From assembly GCA_963855995.1 (NCBI GenBank), contig OY979717.1, positions 63,105,743 through 63,169,742 of the forward strand: 64,000 nt of DNA. The letters run 5' to 3'. A program made the position numbers and the translations under genes. The notes beneath the pieces are model-generated. The model was not told where the DNA came from. It searched no databases and saw only the letters and a program-made list of their open reading frames with translations. This stretch comes from Muricea muricata (lineage: Eukaryota; Cnidaria; Anthozoa; Malacalcyonacea; Plexauridae). This document shows positions 25,120 to 36,300 of this stretch, piece after piece (within the stretch, counting starts at the first letter, position 1; each line of letters starts with the position of its first letter).

Positions 25120-25621
25120 GTTGGTTTGTTACTTCTCCGTGAATGAACCATAATGAACCTGAGAATGACGCTGAGCTCTACCGATATACTGGGGCAAGAA
25201 CATTACGCAATGCTTCACCCTGATCAATGGACTGGAAACGCAAGCTAAAGCAATCAGTGGTAGGTTTCGGCAATTCCGTTTTTCACTAAATCTTGATTTT
25301 TGAAAACTGAATTCTGCACAAATTTCAGGTTTCTACTTTTTACTGTTTTTGATTGACACGAATTTCCTACCCTTTTTTGCGTTTTCCATCAGTTTGATAT
25401 AACGTGCAAAAGGGTACCCTTTTTTGATGAATATGTCAAAAAATGTCCACCTTTTTTCGTCTTATCACAGAGAATTGAAAAGCAGCGAAAAAGATAGCTT
25501 TTTCGAGTTTATCGCTTCCGGACCAAAAGCTGAAAAAAGGGTACCCCTTTTGAGCTTATTGCGCGAAGGCGGAAAGCAAACAAAAAGGTGTCTTATCAGA
25601 TGAAGACTTCCTGAAAGATTA

Positions 25622-26192
25622 GTGATTTGATTGGTTACTCTACTCGCTATCTATTCCTCGATAGATAGCGAGTAGCGAAACAATCATCTTCCTATAGAGA
25701 TTTCTTTTAAAAAAATTGCTTAATTTTGTTGAATATTCCATGTTTGACCTATGATTCTACTAAAACAATTAGATTACTCGCTCTCGATTTATATGCGTTG
25801 ACAGTTGATTCGGGCTTCGCCCTCATCAACTATCACTGCATAGAAATCTCGAGCTCGTAATCTAATTGTTAAATAGCAGGCTACATAATCCCCCAACCCA
25901 TTTAAATCAGATGAGACATGGCAGCGAATTCTGTTTTATCAAGTACCATAACATGTTTTCGAAAAAGATTTAAGCTTTAATTCGCACAAAAAACAACCCA
26001 TCCGTGTTTTATCCTCATATCCGCTCCGCGTTTTATCCTCATATCCGCTCCGCGTTTTATCCTCATATCCGCTCCGCGTTTTATCCTCATATCCGCTCCG
26101 CGTTTTATCCTCATATCCGCTCCGCGTTTTATCCTCATATCCGTTCCGTCAATCCGCTCCGTTCCGCATCCGTATCCGCGTTTTATCCTTAC
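25622..26192. mobile_element. insert with hairpins and CGTTTTATCCTCATATCCG tandem repeats
   Basis: Comparison with the intact right arm shows that about 570 bp were inserted here. The insert contains a hairpin (CTCGCTATCTATTCC... CGATAGATAGCGAG), a second hairpin around TTAGATTACTCGCTCTCGA, and six or so tandem copies of a 24-bp unit, CGTTTTATCCTCATATCCG plus CTCCG, ending TTATCCTTACCCC. Hairpins plus a minisatellite are reminiscent of Helentron-type non-autonomous elements; that class is only a guess. No protein is encoded. Confidence 0.6.
26004..26150. repeat. 24-bp tandem repeat array
   Basis: Nearly identical head-to-tail units reading CGTTTTATCCTCATATCCGC plus TCCG. Both strands are open by chance of unit length, not because of coding. 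Confidence 0.85.
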
Positions 26193-26292
26193 CCCAGCAA
26201 AGTGGTAGCGCGCAATTTTGAATATAATATATAATCTATGATAATTTTTTAGCGCAAAATTCGTCACCGTCTGTCGCACTGTTTACATCAAT

Positions 26293-26815
26293 ATGGAGTA
26301 TTTAGAGGCAAATAACGAGCAAATTCGACTGTGGGTAAAAGAAAATTATACTCATCGTATGATTAGCGATACGCTGCAGCAAAATTTCCCTGAAGTAACG
26401 AGAGGGTTTTCGGAAAGAAATATAGGACTATTTTGCTCGCAACACGAAATCCATAAAAGAAGTGATTTGGAAGTTGATAGATAGTATTGTCGAAGATTCG
26501 ATACGCGAGGTATGTATTAAAATGCACATTCATAATTTGGGTGGAAAAGTTGCACACAGTTTATATGGCGCCATATCGGGTTTTATCTAGTTTTATACTT
26601 CGATTAAATTCTTATTAAATATTGAATAGGTTGGGGCAACATATGGAAGGAAAATGATGGCTGGGTATATTCGAAGCAAAGGTCAGCTTCTAAGTCGACA
26701 CAGTTCGTGTAAGAGCTGACACAGTTCGTGTAAGAAATCCAATTCCATATAATGCAGGTTATGCAGCATATTATGGACATAAATTACACTGTGATCAAAA
26801 TGAGAAGGTTTCTAT
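26293..26815 (+). pseudogene. integrase-like transposase, N-terminal copy in the left arm
   Basis: The plus strand encodes an N-terminal helical region (LWVKENYTHRMISDTL...), then GRKMMAGYIRSKGQLLSRH at about 26650-26700, then AAYYGHKLHCDQNEKV near 26762-26812. These match in order the start of the copy on the opposite strand of the right arm. A stop interrupts after 26484 and the homology ends at 26815, before any complete catalytic domain, so it is a dead partial copy. Confidence 0.6.
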
Positions 26816-27907
26816 GATTATATCCAACATAGCTACACAGCATATATAGCTGCATTGCGTTTTGTGTCACAATTAAGTCACCTATACTATAGCTAATAGG
26901 CTAGCTTATTACGTGCATGCATAGAAATTATTAAGTATCAAAAATTAAACTACTAAAAGTTCTGCACACAGCGACTACGTCTATGATTTAATATAGGTTG
27001 ATTTACAAGTCAGCTTCGTTCTTACCTCCCTAGACCGAGATTGAATGTATGGTTCGCATTGCTGATTCCCCCTTTGGTTCCTTAGCAAATCCTGTACATA
27101 CAACATCAAACATGATTCGGTTCCATGGTCTACTCTAATCATGTCCCAAATACCCTCTTGGAGCAAAATCTCCCCACGAAAATTGTTCAATAAGTCTTCG
27201 TTAAGAGTTAATTATGGCTTATCATACGAATTGTATTTATTCGCACATTTAGCATAATTGTATAGTAAATGCTTTAATAAATGTCTTGAAGATTGGTGAT
27301 GACTAAATTTTCGTATCAATTAGTTTTTGCCATATGCATGCATGTCCGCCAAGCATCAAGCACAGAACTTTTTTCAACATTAATTTAACTTGCGCTATTT
27401 AAAAAAAACATGAATGCGTTTTAAGTTTTAGGGCTTAATTTAGTTTTTCTCTTTAAGGAAAGGCGGGGGTTTGTCGGATATTCAAGAGACTTATTAAATT
27501 TGCAACATGCACCACCGGAAAAAGCGAATTAGTTTTCTGTCACCGTTGAAACACGCCGCATGTACAATTGGTAAACATACAAAATTCTTGCATAGTCTAA
27601 TTTATAGCACTATTTATTTCAGTGCATAACAGGTAAACTGTTTAGGACCACAAACCTGACCTGAGAATACACGATGGTTGCGTTTTTCTTAGGCATGCAG
27701 AATATTCGAACTATTTTGGAACTGCATCTATCGTTGAAAGCAAATAATGTGCAGCCATATCTAGAAAGCTTCTCGTTTTGATCACAGTATAATTTATGTC
27801 CATAATATGCTGCATTATATGAAATTGGACTTTTTACACGAACTGTGTCAGCTCTTCTCCTTTCGTGATCGGTTGGATTAATCCGTTGAAGTGTTTGCGA
27901 ATCCATT

Positions 27908-28655
27908 TACACGAGCCCGGGCTGTTTTTCAACCCGGGTCAGCACACCACGGGTGGTAATATTTTTATCGTGTTTACACGGACCCGGGTTGACGGTAATT
28001 CTCGCCGACCCGGGTCAGCAACTCTCAACCCGGGCTGACTGTGGAAAAGCGTCTGAGTTGACAGACTGGAGCGGAGTTTAATTTGAACAGGTATGTCAAT
28101 AGGCCCGAAGCATTCTGTGTCAAAAGCTAACGCCATGCATTCGCGCAGTTTCGAATACATGGCAACAACATCGGAGTTGAAGTCGACATTCTTGTAGTCC
28201 ATCTCTGCCTTATAGTCTTTTAGACTTATAATTAAATGGTCTATCATTTCGGGAGTCCACTGAAAATTAGGTTGCGTATTTTTATCCTTTGGAGCGCTTT
28301 GACTTGCCATACTGTATAGTTCCGTATTCAGCCAAGAAACAAGAGAAGATACGCGCGCAAAATGTAATATGATATGCAATGTGATGTGATGATGCGACCA
28401 AAGTTCATGTACCACAGTTTACACGAGTCCGGGTCGAGCCAACCCGTGTTTACATGAAGATTTATGCACAATTTTCACACCTCGCCAACCCGGGTCAACC
28501 CGGGTCTCGAGAAGGGTTACCCGGGTTGGCGAGGTGTGAAAGGGTTGACCCGGCTGTCGTGTAAAGGCTAATAGTAATTTATATGTAGACGGGTTGACCC
28601 GGGATGACAAGCCAACCCGGGTTGACAGCCAACCCGGGCTCGTGTAAACGGGGCC
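27908..28655. mobile_element. TIR element with Myb/SANT-like ORF, rich in ACCCGGGTT
   Basis: The left end TTTACACGAGCCCGGGCTG and right end GCCCGGGCTCGTGTAAA are inverted repeats. AACCCGGGT palindromes recur throughout the subterminal regions. The insertion splits the integrase-like gene between SKGQLL and its continuation. The interior encodes a Myb/trihelix-like domain on the minus strand. Myb-like second proteins are typical of PIF/Harbinger transposons, but no 3-bp duplication could be confirmed. Confidence 0.65.
28045..28311 (-). CDS. Myb/SANT (trihelix)-like DNA-binding protein fragment
   Basis: Starting from the methionine of MASQSAPKD (28311), the frame gives FQWTPEMIDHLIISLKDYK and a downstream MYSKLRECMALAF. 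This is the tryptophan-containing helix pattern of Myb/SANT-like domains in Harbinger-type elements and related cnidarian proteins. Beyond about 28045 the frame runs into the CCCGGGT repeats and homology is lost. It probably binds the element's own ends in a complete copy. Likely partial. Confidence 0.5.
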
Positions 28656-29503
28656 TTAGAAGCTGACCTTTGCTTCGAATATACCCAGCCATCATTTTCC
28701 TTCCATATGTTGCCCCAACCTATTCAACATTTAATAAGAATTTAATCGAAGTATAAAACTAGATAAAACCCGATATGGCGCTATATAAACTGTGTGCAAC
28801 TTTTCCACCCAAATTATGAATGTGCATTTTAATACATAACTCGCGTATCGAATCTTCGACAATACTATCAACTTCTAAATCACTTCATTTATAGATTTCG
28901 TGTTGCGAGCAAAATAGTCCTATATTTCTTTCCGAAAACCCTCTCGTTACTTCAGGGAAATTTTGCTTCAGCGTATCGCTAATCATACGACGAGTATAAT
29001 TTTCTTTTACCCACAGTCGAATTTGCTCGATATTTGCCTCTAAATACTCCATATTGATGTAAACAGAGCGACAGACGGTGACGAATTTTGCGCTAAAAAA
29101 TTATCATAGATTATATATTAAGTTCAAAATTGCGCGCTACCATTTTGCTGCTAATCTTTCAGGAAGTCTTCATCTGATAAGACACCTTTTTGTTTGCTTT
29201 CCGCTTTCGCGCAATAAGCTCAAAAAGAGTACCCTTTTTTCAGCTTTTGGTCCGAAAGCGATAAGCTCGAAAAAGCTACCTTTTTCGCTGCTTTTCAATT
29301 ATCTGTGATAAGATGAAAAAAGGTGGACATTTTTTGACATATTTATCAAAAAGGGGTACTAAAGGGTAAAAAGGGGGTGTCAATCAAAAACAGTAAAAAG
29401 TAGAAACCTGAAATTTGTGCAAAATTCAGTTTTCAAAAATCAAGATTTAGTGAAAAACGGAATTGCCGAAACCTACCACTGATTTAAAGCGCCAATGTTG
29501 CTG

Positions 29504-29923
29504 ACGCGACATCCGTGATACGGCCTGATATGCTATACTTAGGAACCCTGTAACTTCACTTTAAATATACTTTAGGACTTTCTATTTATATCATATTTTC
29601 AATCATATTTTAAACAAGAACGGCAATGTCTATGCAACTATCGACTTTTAAAATTCTTTATGGATATAACAAAGCTAAGACCCAACGCTGAATGTTTGCG
29701 TTCTTTTTGACTACAGAAATGTCGCCATTGTTGTTGTTGAAAAAGGTTTACAGAAACATTAAATGGTGATTTTCCGCCTTCTTTATCTTCCTGAAAAGTT
29801 TTAAAAGTCGATAGTTGCATTCACATTTCTGTTCTTGTTTAAAATATGTGAATACGGAGTCCTGAAATGTATTTAAAGTGAAGTTACAGGGTTCCAAAGT
29901 AAAGCGTATCACGGATGTCGCGT
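29504..29923. mobile_element. MITE with about 130-bp inverted arms
   Basis: Ends read ACGCGACATCCGTGATACG and its complement. Arms also share GGAACCCTGTAACTTCACTT and CAACTATCGACTTTTAAAA. The interior has no coding capacity. It interrupts the outer part of the integrase composite's right arm. Confidence 0.75.
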
Positions 29924-30335
29924 AAACTTGAGCTTGCGTTTCCAGTCCATTCCTTAGATTGTCTATGCCCTGATGCATTCATGCATGACGCTTGTCCAAA
30001 AAAGCTTGTCCAATCTATTTCACAATTGCGCGCGGTGGAATGGTACGCCTGTCTTGCCGTACTGAAAACCAATACTTATTTCAAAACTCTAAAGCTTAGG
30101 TTTTTTCGGCGATATTGTATGGCGACCGATGACGTCATCTATCCCATGAAAATTTGATCCAACGAGGCTGCTGAATGTATTTTAAACGTTAACAATAAAG
30201 CAAACTTAATGCTTTAAAGAGAATTTAGATTGAGGGTCATTACAAATGTAATACGTAACATTAGAGGACTACTTGACGAACGCAGGTATTCGACATGAAA
30301 TTATGATATTCTTTACATTGCATTAATTTCATTTA

Positions 30336-33300
30336 TCAATAATATAAGACAGTTCCATTAAGAATTGGCTCAGTAACCATTTCGACGTAACATTTTTCAG
30401 GCTGGTCACAAGGTGAATGCTCTAATTCAAATATTATCAAAGTGTTTTCATCCTGAGTAAAAGCACTGGCTGGAACATATAATGTAACTTGAGGACCTTC
30501 CACTGGCCAGTATCGACCCAAGTTGAAATTGTTTAGAAAAGCTACACCCTATAAACATTAAAATCAAATGTTGTTTCATCTTTACATAACGGTCAATTGC
30601 AAATTTTATGCATTACTTGGTCACAGAGTATACGCTTATTCCCAGATCAAATGGTGATAGAGGTGTTCTCCTAACTTCTTTTCTACCTTCAATAAAGATA
30701 ACAATTTACTTACATAATACCATAGAATAATAAATACCTTTGTCCAACCGTTCAATAATAGGTAAGTATCTTGAGGTGCTTGTCCGGCAGGCATTGGCGG
30801 TACAGTTCCTTTGAAGAAAGCAGGCATATCCTCATCTGGCAAATCATTAGTCTTTTCCTCGTAGTAACTTGGCGGGTTCTTATAATGCACAACTGTCCAG
30901 TTCGTGAGTATCACACCATTTATAGTCACATTGCTAATCAGCCCTTTAGGGTCATTCATATGGCCATAGTTAATACGACCTTGGTTTTCTACCACAAGTT
31001 CCAGGAAGCTGTTCGGACTTATTTCGATGTCCAAAGTTTTCTCCTTGTCGTTTCGTTCAATCACTCCTTGTCTCTTCTACAACAAGGATATAATTACATT
31101 GTATTTTCTAACCCAGCTTAATTTTACTCAAGGGCCGGTTGTTTAATCCGTTAACATTTAACACACTGTTTTAGTTTCTGTATTTGTGCACCTTCGTTTT
31201 TTTTAAAAACGGAAACCAAGACAATTATTGATCCAGACAAGCCCTAGACAAGATTTCTTAAGAAATGTTTCCAAGCCTCTAAACAGCCTGCTAGAAAATG
31301 ACCTATAGATTTGAAGGTTGGTTAAGCGAACCAGTTTTTGAGCAACCGACCCTAAGTGTCTGCTGGCCAGTCTTATGGTCCAGCCCGGCTTGCCAGGATC
31401 ATTTCCCAACATTTCGAAATATATCATTTCCCACAAAATATATTACCGTGATGTTTACGTATAGGAACGTGATAACTACCTTATCAACAAATACAATCGC
31501 CCGATCTCGCACACCTGGCGCACTAAGCTTGGTTGTTTGTTGATTATACAATGACGGTGTTACGATGCTCGTCATGTAAATGGCAAAGCCATAATACATG
31601 CCTAATTTTTCCATAGCTACAGGATATTTTATTGTCACTGATTTGGATGAGTCTGTTTGAATCTATAAAAACAATAGAATAGATAATGAAAACATAATAT
31701 ATACTTCATAGATAGATACAGAGACATGTAGAGATGCAAAGTGTTATGCACAGTGCGTAGTTGTATAGTGTTATTTTTGCACTTCCCACCCCCCAATCAT
31801 CCCGTTAGTTATATCCAAGTTATCTCATTTATAGTTATCTTAATTCTGACTTCTCCTTACCTTAGTCATTTGTATTTTTCCATAAGCATGCTTAGGTGTA
31901 GGCGGTGGAATAGGGATTCCTGGATCAGGGAGATATTTAGTTACAATTTTCTTTATAGCTTTATATTTCTGATTACTGACATTAGGATCTCCAGCTTCTG
32001 ACAATGGAGCATCGTAATCGTAACTTGTGGTACATGGACGGTAAATCGAGTTACCAAACGTTGCTCCTATACAGGCATTAAAATTATACATAATACATCA
32101 AGGAACAGTGGGATACATTACTGGCGGGATCTTAGCAACTGTCCCGTCCCGTCTAGCCGCGATCAATCCGATCATATAAACAGGCCCTTACAAAGTTAAT
32201 AATTTGTGTACGGCTGTTATTAAGGCATTTGCCTATCATGCCACATGCACTCAATATTCAAGATTTATAACTTTATTATGAAGAACAACCTTTTTTTGAA
32301 TTGACTATTTAATCTAGCAAAGTTTACCAGTGGCTCACTTCGACACTGTATGACTACGACGTGCTCAAAGAAATATGCATGTTGACAAAAGCTAGCTCAT
32401 TAAAACAAAAAACAATATATCCAATCAACTATAAATAAAAAATAGAAATAATCAATAATGAATGAATAGCTTGAAGTAGAATGTTTCAACCATGCATACC
32501 AGAGAGTACTGTAGGTTATATTACTAGAAAACGTACCATTCATATATCCAAAATTTGTTCCTCCTTCAAACATGTACATGTTCACTGAAGCATTCATAGC
32601 AAGAATCTTGTCAAGATAGTTAGCAACTGTGATAGCATCAGTTGTTTGATGTTTGATACCCCAACGATCTAGCCAACCAGTGTAATATTCAGAATTCACT
32701 AATGGTCCGTGGGCCTGAAATTTCCTTTGGACAGCAAATGCTTTTGCTGCGTCTGTTCCTAAGCACGTTAAAGAATTTGCCAACATTAGACAGAACATGA
32801 AAATTTCATGGGCAAACCACATACAGTTTACCCAAACTACGGCACGTATACAAAAAGGCTTGAAAGTGCATTCGAGTTACTTATGCTTTTTGCCGGGGAA
32901 ATGGGATTTGATGCACTGGGACTGGGACTCATTGGCCAAAAACAATGGAAAATGGAAATGAGATTGAGATTTGAGCAAGACAGATACTAAGAATATCATG
33001 GATTTATTCAAAATTTGGGCTGGGAAATTGAAATAGGACCCCCTCTCTTTAGGACCCTGCATGATGAGTGGTTTGTCATGACAGACTACGCAACATAGCC
33101 ATGCAGAATAAATAGCGAACGTATCTCACCTGGTCCAAAATCAACAGTACTAAACAGACTTGGTAATGTTCCACATTTTAGGAGACTTTCAGAATCACCA
33201 TCCGTTGTAAATAAAATTAAATCTTTCCCAAAAGATTCTTGAAGCAAAGTTTGCAAGTACTCCAGATACTTCTGGTCGCAAGTGAAGTAACTGCCGTATT

Positions 33301-36300
33301 CATTTTCTACCTAGTACATAATAAGCAAAGTTTTTTTATACTAGCTGGTGAATATTTTGTATTAATAATTTTGAGCATAAATTAAAAAAACAGTAGCGTG
33401 TGGTGCCCCTATTTATAAGTTTCCATTTGAAAGATATACAACAATTCTCCCTATTGGCACAGAGCATACACAGGTTCAGCTTGTCATTAATTATGCATAC
33501 CCCTTGCTTAGCCAGTGCGCTAAAAAGACACATTCTCCCCCTGAAAATAGTCATCATGGATATTTAAGATGGCCAGGGGGGAGAAGGCCTCTTCTTAGCG
33601 CACTGGCTATATTGTGTCGTCGACGATCAGACTTTGCTACAGTAACTACATTACATTTAGATGCAGTTCTAAACTGTACAGACTCATGCACATACTCGAA
33701 GTATTCGCGCACTAAAAAGTGTGGTTTAATGAAAAGCTTACCTGGGCAGAAATAATTGGTCCACCATTGGAATATAAATATGGTTGCAATAATGGTAAAA
33801 GAACTCTAAACCAACTTGTAATTGCCGAGATATACACTACAAATGGATGTAATTATATTGAGGAAGAAACTGAGATCAAAGTTATTAGAGTAAATGGTTT
33901 GGAAACTCATTACAATAACAATATAACTCATTACGGTATCTATGTTGGTCAACGTTTATGCAAAAATATTGTTCTTCATCGTCACGTGTGTATTACCCTA
34001 TTTTTCTAACTTTTCTAAAACGTTGTTATCTGTTAGTTAGGTAAAAATACAATACGCGCGTGACGACGAAGGAGCTTATTTTTGCATAAACCAAAACGAA
34101 AACACAGAGTGACTTTGTATATTGTAGTTCTAATGAGTTTTAAAACCATATAGCTCTATGCTGAGATTACGTATGACTTCAGGAATGATAGAAATTCCAG
34201 TATACCGACTTGCACTAATGGATTTGCACAATCCACGATTACGGAAAAATAGCGGCATTATATTTTCCTAGAATACATCCCTAATGTAGAGCTGTGCGGT
34301 TCCAAAAATTTCATCTCGGTTCCGGTTTCGGTTTTCTGGTGCTAAAAAAACCTCGGTTCGGTCCCGGTTTCGGTTCTTTTTAAAACAAAACCCTCTATAA
34401 CAAAAGCAACAACTCCCTCCGCTGCTTTTGCCAGACATTGTGAATAGTGTATATTTTCAATGTGTTTTTATCATATTGACATTTGACAATTATAATGTTA
34501 TAGCTTCAGATATGTTTTTAATTTTATTGTTTGTGGTGCGGTAGACATGTTAATAAATAAAGGTTTCAGGACTATTATCTCACTTTCGAACTAGCAGTTG
34601 AAAAGAATTTGAAGGCAGGCATGTATATCCAAAACTCGAAATTCCTATCTAAAATCCTTAAAATTAGAAAAATGCAGGAAAACCGAAACTGTCGGTTTTC
34701 CTCGTACGCTCGGTACTTTCTTCGGTCCTAAAAAGAGAACCGAAACCGACCGAAAAATTCGGTTAACCGCACAGCTCTACCCTAATGTCAAGTGGAAATT
34801 ACTGAATACATTAAGATGACACAAGATCACGTAATAGACCACCTCAGAAATTTAGCACAATAAACAAAACTACGTACTCGACCTCCTGTCTCATGTCTTT
34901 AAAGATTTTCGACCGTAATAATGCACTACTTGGAAGATGTACGCCAGCCATCCAAAAGAAGGCCCTGGGTACTTTTCCATAATCTTGCAGGTTTTCATGC
35001 TGTTGCAATTCTTGATCCCAATTATTTAATTTCTAAATTCTGTTTCAATATTTTTCATAACTTTGTAAATTTTATAATTTTACCGCGTAATTTAGTCCAG
35101 GCGGCAATGCGGTGCATCAAACTAGTTCATGCACCCTACCTGGATCTTTTGAGGAACGCAAAATAATGGATGCATTCTTTAACAACCAAGGTGGAAATCC
35201 CCCCTGCAACGCATTAAAGAATTTTACGATATTTGTACGTGTTTAAAAAATAATATAAAACAGTTTTACTCAGTATTTGGTTCAGAAGGAAATCACTGCG
35301 TGTAAATTTATTGGTATACCTAAATTAAATAAAGTGAATGATTATTTTATTTACTTAGAATTAAAAATATTACAATATTTGTTGATGCGAACATAGGCCT
35401 TTTCTGAAATAAGAGAACAAGATGCATGCTGGTATAGCTTCAGTACAAGCAATTCCATATAAGGTATGATAAATTAATTATTTTGTACTGAATCTAAACC
35501 ACAATGCACCATGCTTTGTAGTTCAGAAAAGGTCTATTGAACATAGCCTGGTTCACACTACTGATATGTATTAAAGCTGGATAGCTAGCCAGGGGCGGAT
35601 CCAGCTTAAAATCTGACTGTAGCGAAATCCTAGGTCCCGCATAACTAGGGGGGTCCGGGGGCATGCCCCCCCGGAAAATTTTTGAAATTTGAAGCCCGGA
35701 AATGGCATTTCTGACGTTCTGAGCACTGCATTATGCCATAAAATATGGCCTTAACCAGGCCATATTTTAGGCAAAAAAGCACTTTATTAACTGAAAAAAT
35801 TCAAACAGCATATGATGCAGCAGTAAATGTTTATTTGTAAACCATGTTCAAACAGTATAATGAAGGAAGTTAGATGAATGTTCATTTGTAAACCATGTTG
35901 AAACAGCAGGACGAAGGAAGTCATATAAACGTACATACAAAACGTTTTGAGCAATGACCCTAAGTATCCTTCAGTATTAATTTTCTCAAAACGTTGAATC
36001 TGACTGTTGTATTATATAGGTAGTGGAACTTTTATGGCATTCTGATGTTATTATCCACTACCAACACTGGTCAGCCTGGCCACATGTTAAAGCTTGAGAT
36101 AGATAGATTACTTAGATTATCTACCTAATCAGATATATGATCTTAGGACACTGGCTGAAATGGCGGCATTGATTATGTAACATATTAGGCTTCGTTCAGC
36201 AACACTGCCATGATTATAAGGCAAATTTTCATTTTACCCAGCTGATATCATGGGCATCAAGCTCTACATATATGCTGCTATGCTGCCTGGGAAGACATGC

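Larger units (their letters stand above)
26981..29055 (-). pseudogene. integrase-like DDE transposase gene, interrupted (right arm)
   Basis: Minus-strand pieces in order: N-terminal exon (29055 to about 28860), MMAGYIRSKGQLL (about 28720-28655), an interruption by the element at 27908-28655, then QRINPTDHERRRADTVRV and AAYYGHKLYCDQNEKL with YGCTLFAFNDRCSSKIV (27906-27619). A further segment, IWDMIRVDHGTESCLMLYV (27190-26981), follows. The DQNEKL and DHGTE motifs fit the catalytic aspartates of an rve/IS3-like integrase fold. The region after the first Asp is altered (NDRCSSKI where DGYSRKI is usual). An IS3EU-type DNA transposon is one candidate; a domesticated integrase gene is another. The nested insertion makes this copy inactive. 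Confidence 0.6.
25226..29955. mobile_element. 4.7-kb inverted composite element carrying an integrase-like gene in both arms
   Basis: The left arm (25226-26815) and right arm (27765-29955) are inverted copies. They share the outer GGACTGGAAACGCAAGCT, the GTGGTAGGTTTCGGCAATTC block, CTACCTTTTTCG/ACCCTTTTTT runs, and an integrase N-terminal exon. The left arm is interrupted at about 25622-26192 by a palindrome- and minisatellite-rich insert. The right arm is interrupted by a Myb-like element (27908-28655) and near its edge by a MITE (29504-29923). The composite starts about 107 bases upstream of the CCDC47 start codon and ends about 380 bases from the beta-galactosidase stop, so it fills their intergenic space. 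Confidence 0.8.

Noticed and set aside
26004-26279. Open frames on both strands over the tandem array
   Set aside because: They arise because the 24-bp unit length is a multiple of three; the repeated peptide has no support as a gene.
34900-34980. Minus-strand stretch reading like [13 protein letters not shown] as beta-galactosidase exon 4
   Set aside because: At first it seemed to align after [10 protein letters not shown] but required a frameshift. The true exon (GGFPPWLL..., 35140-35203) was then found with correct phases; only the 19-base piece at 34878-34896 is kept.
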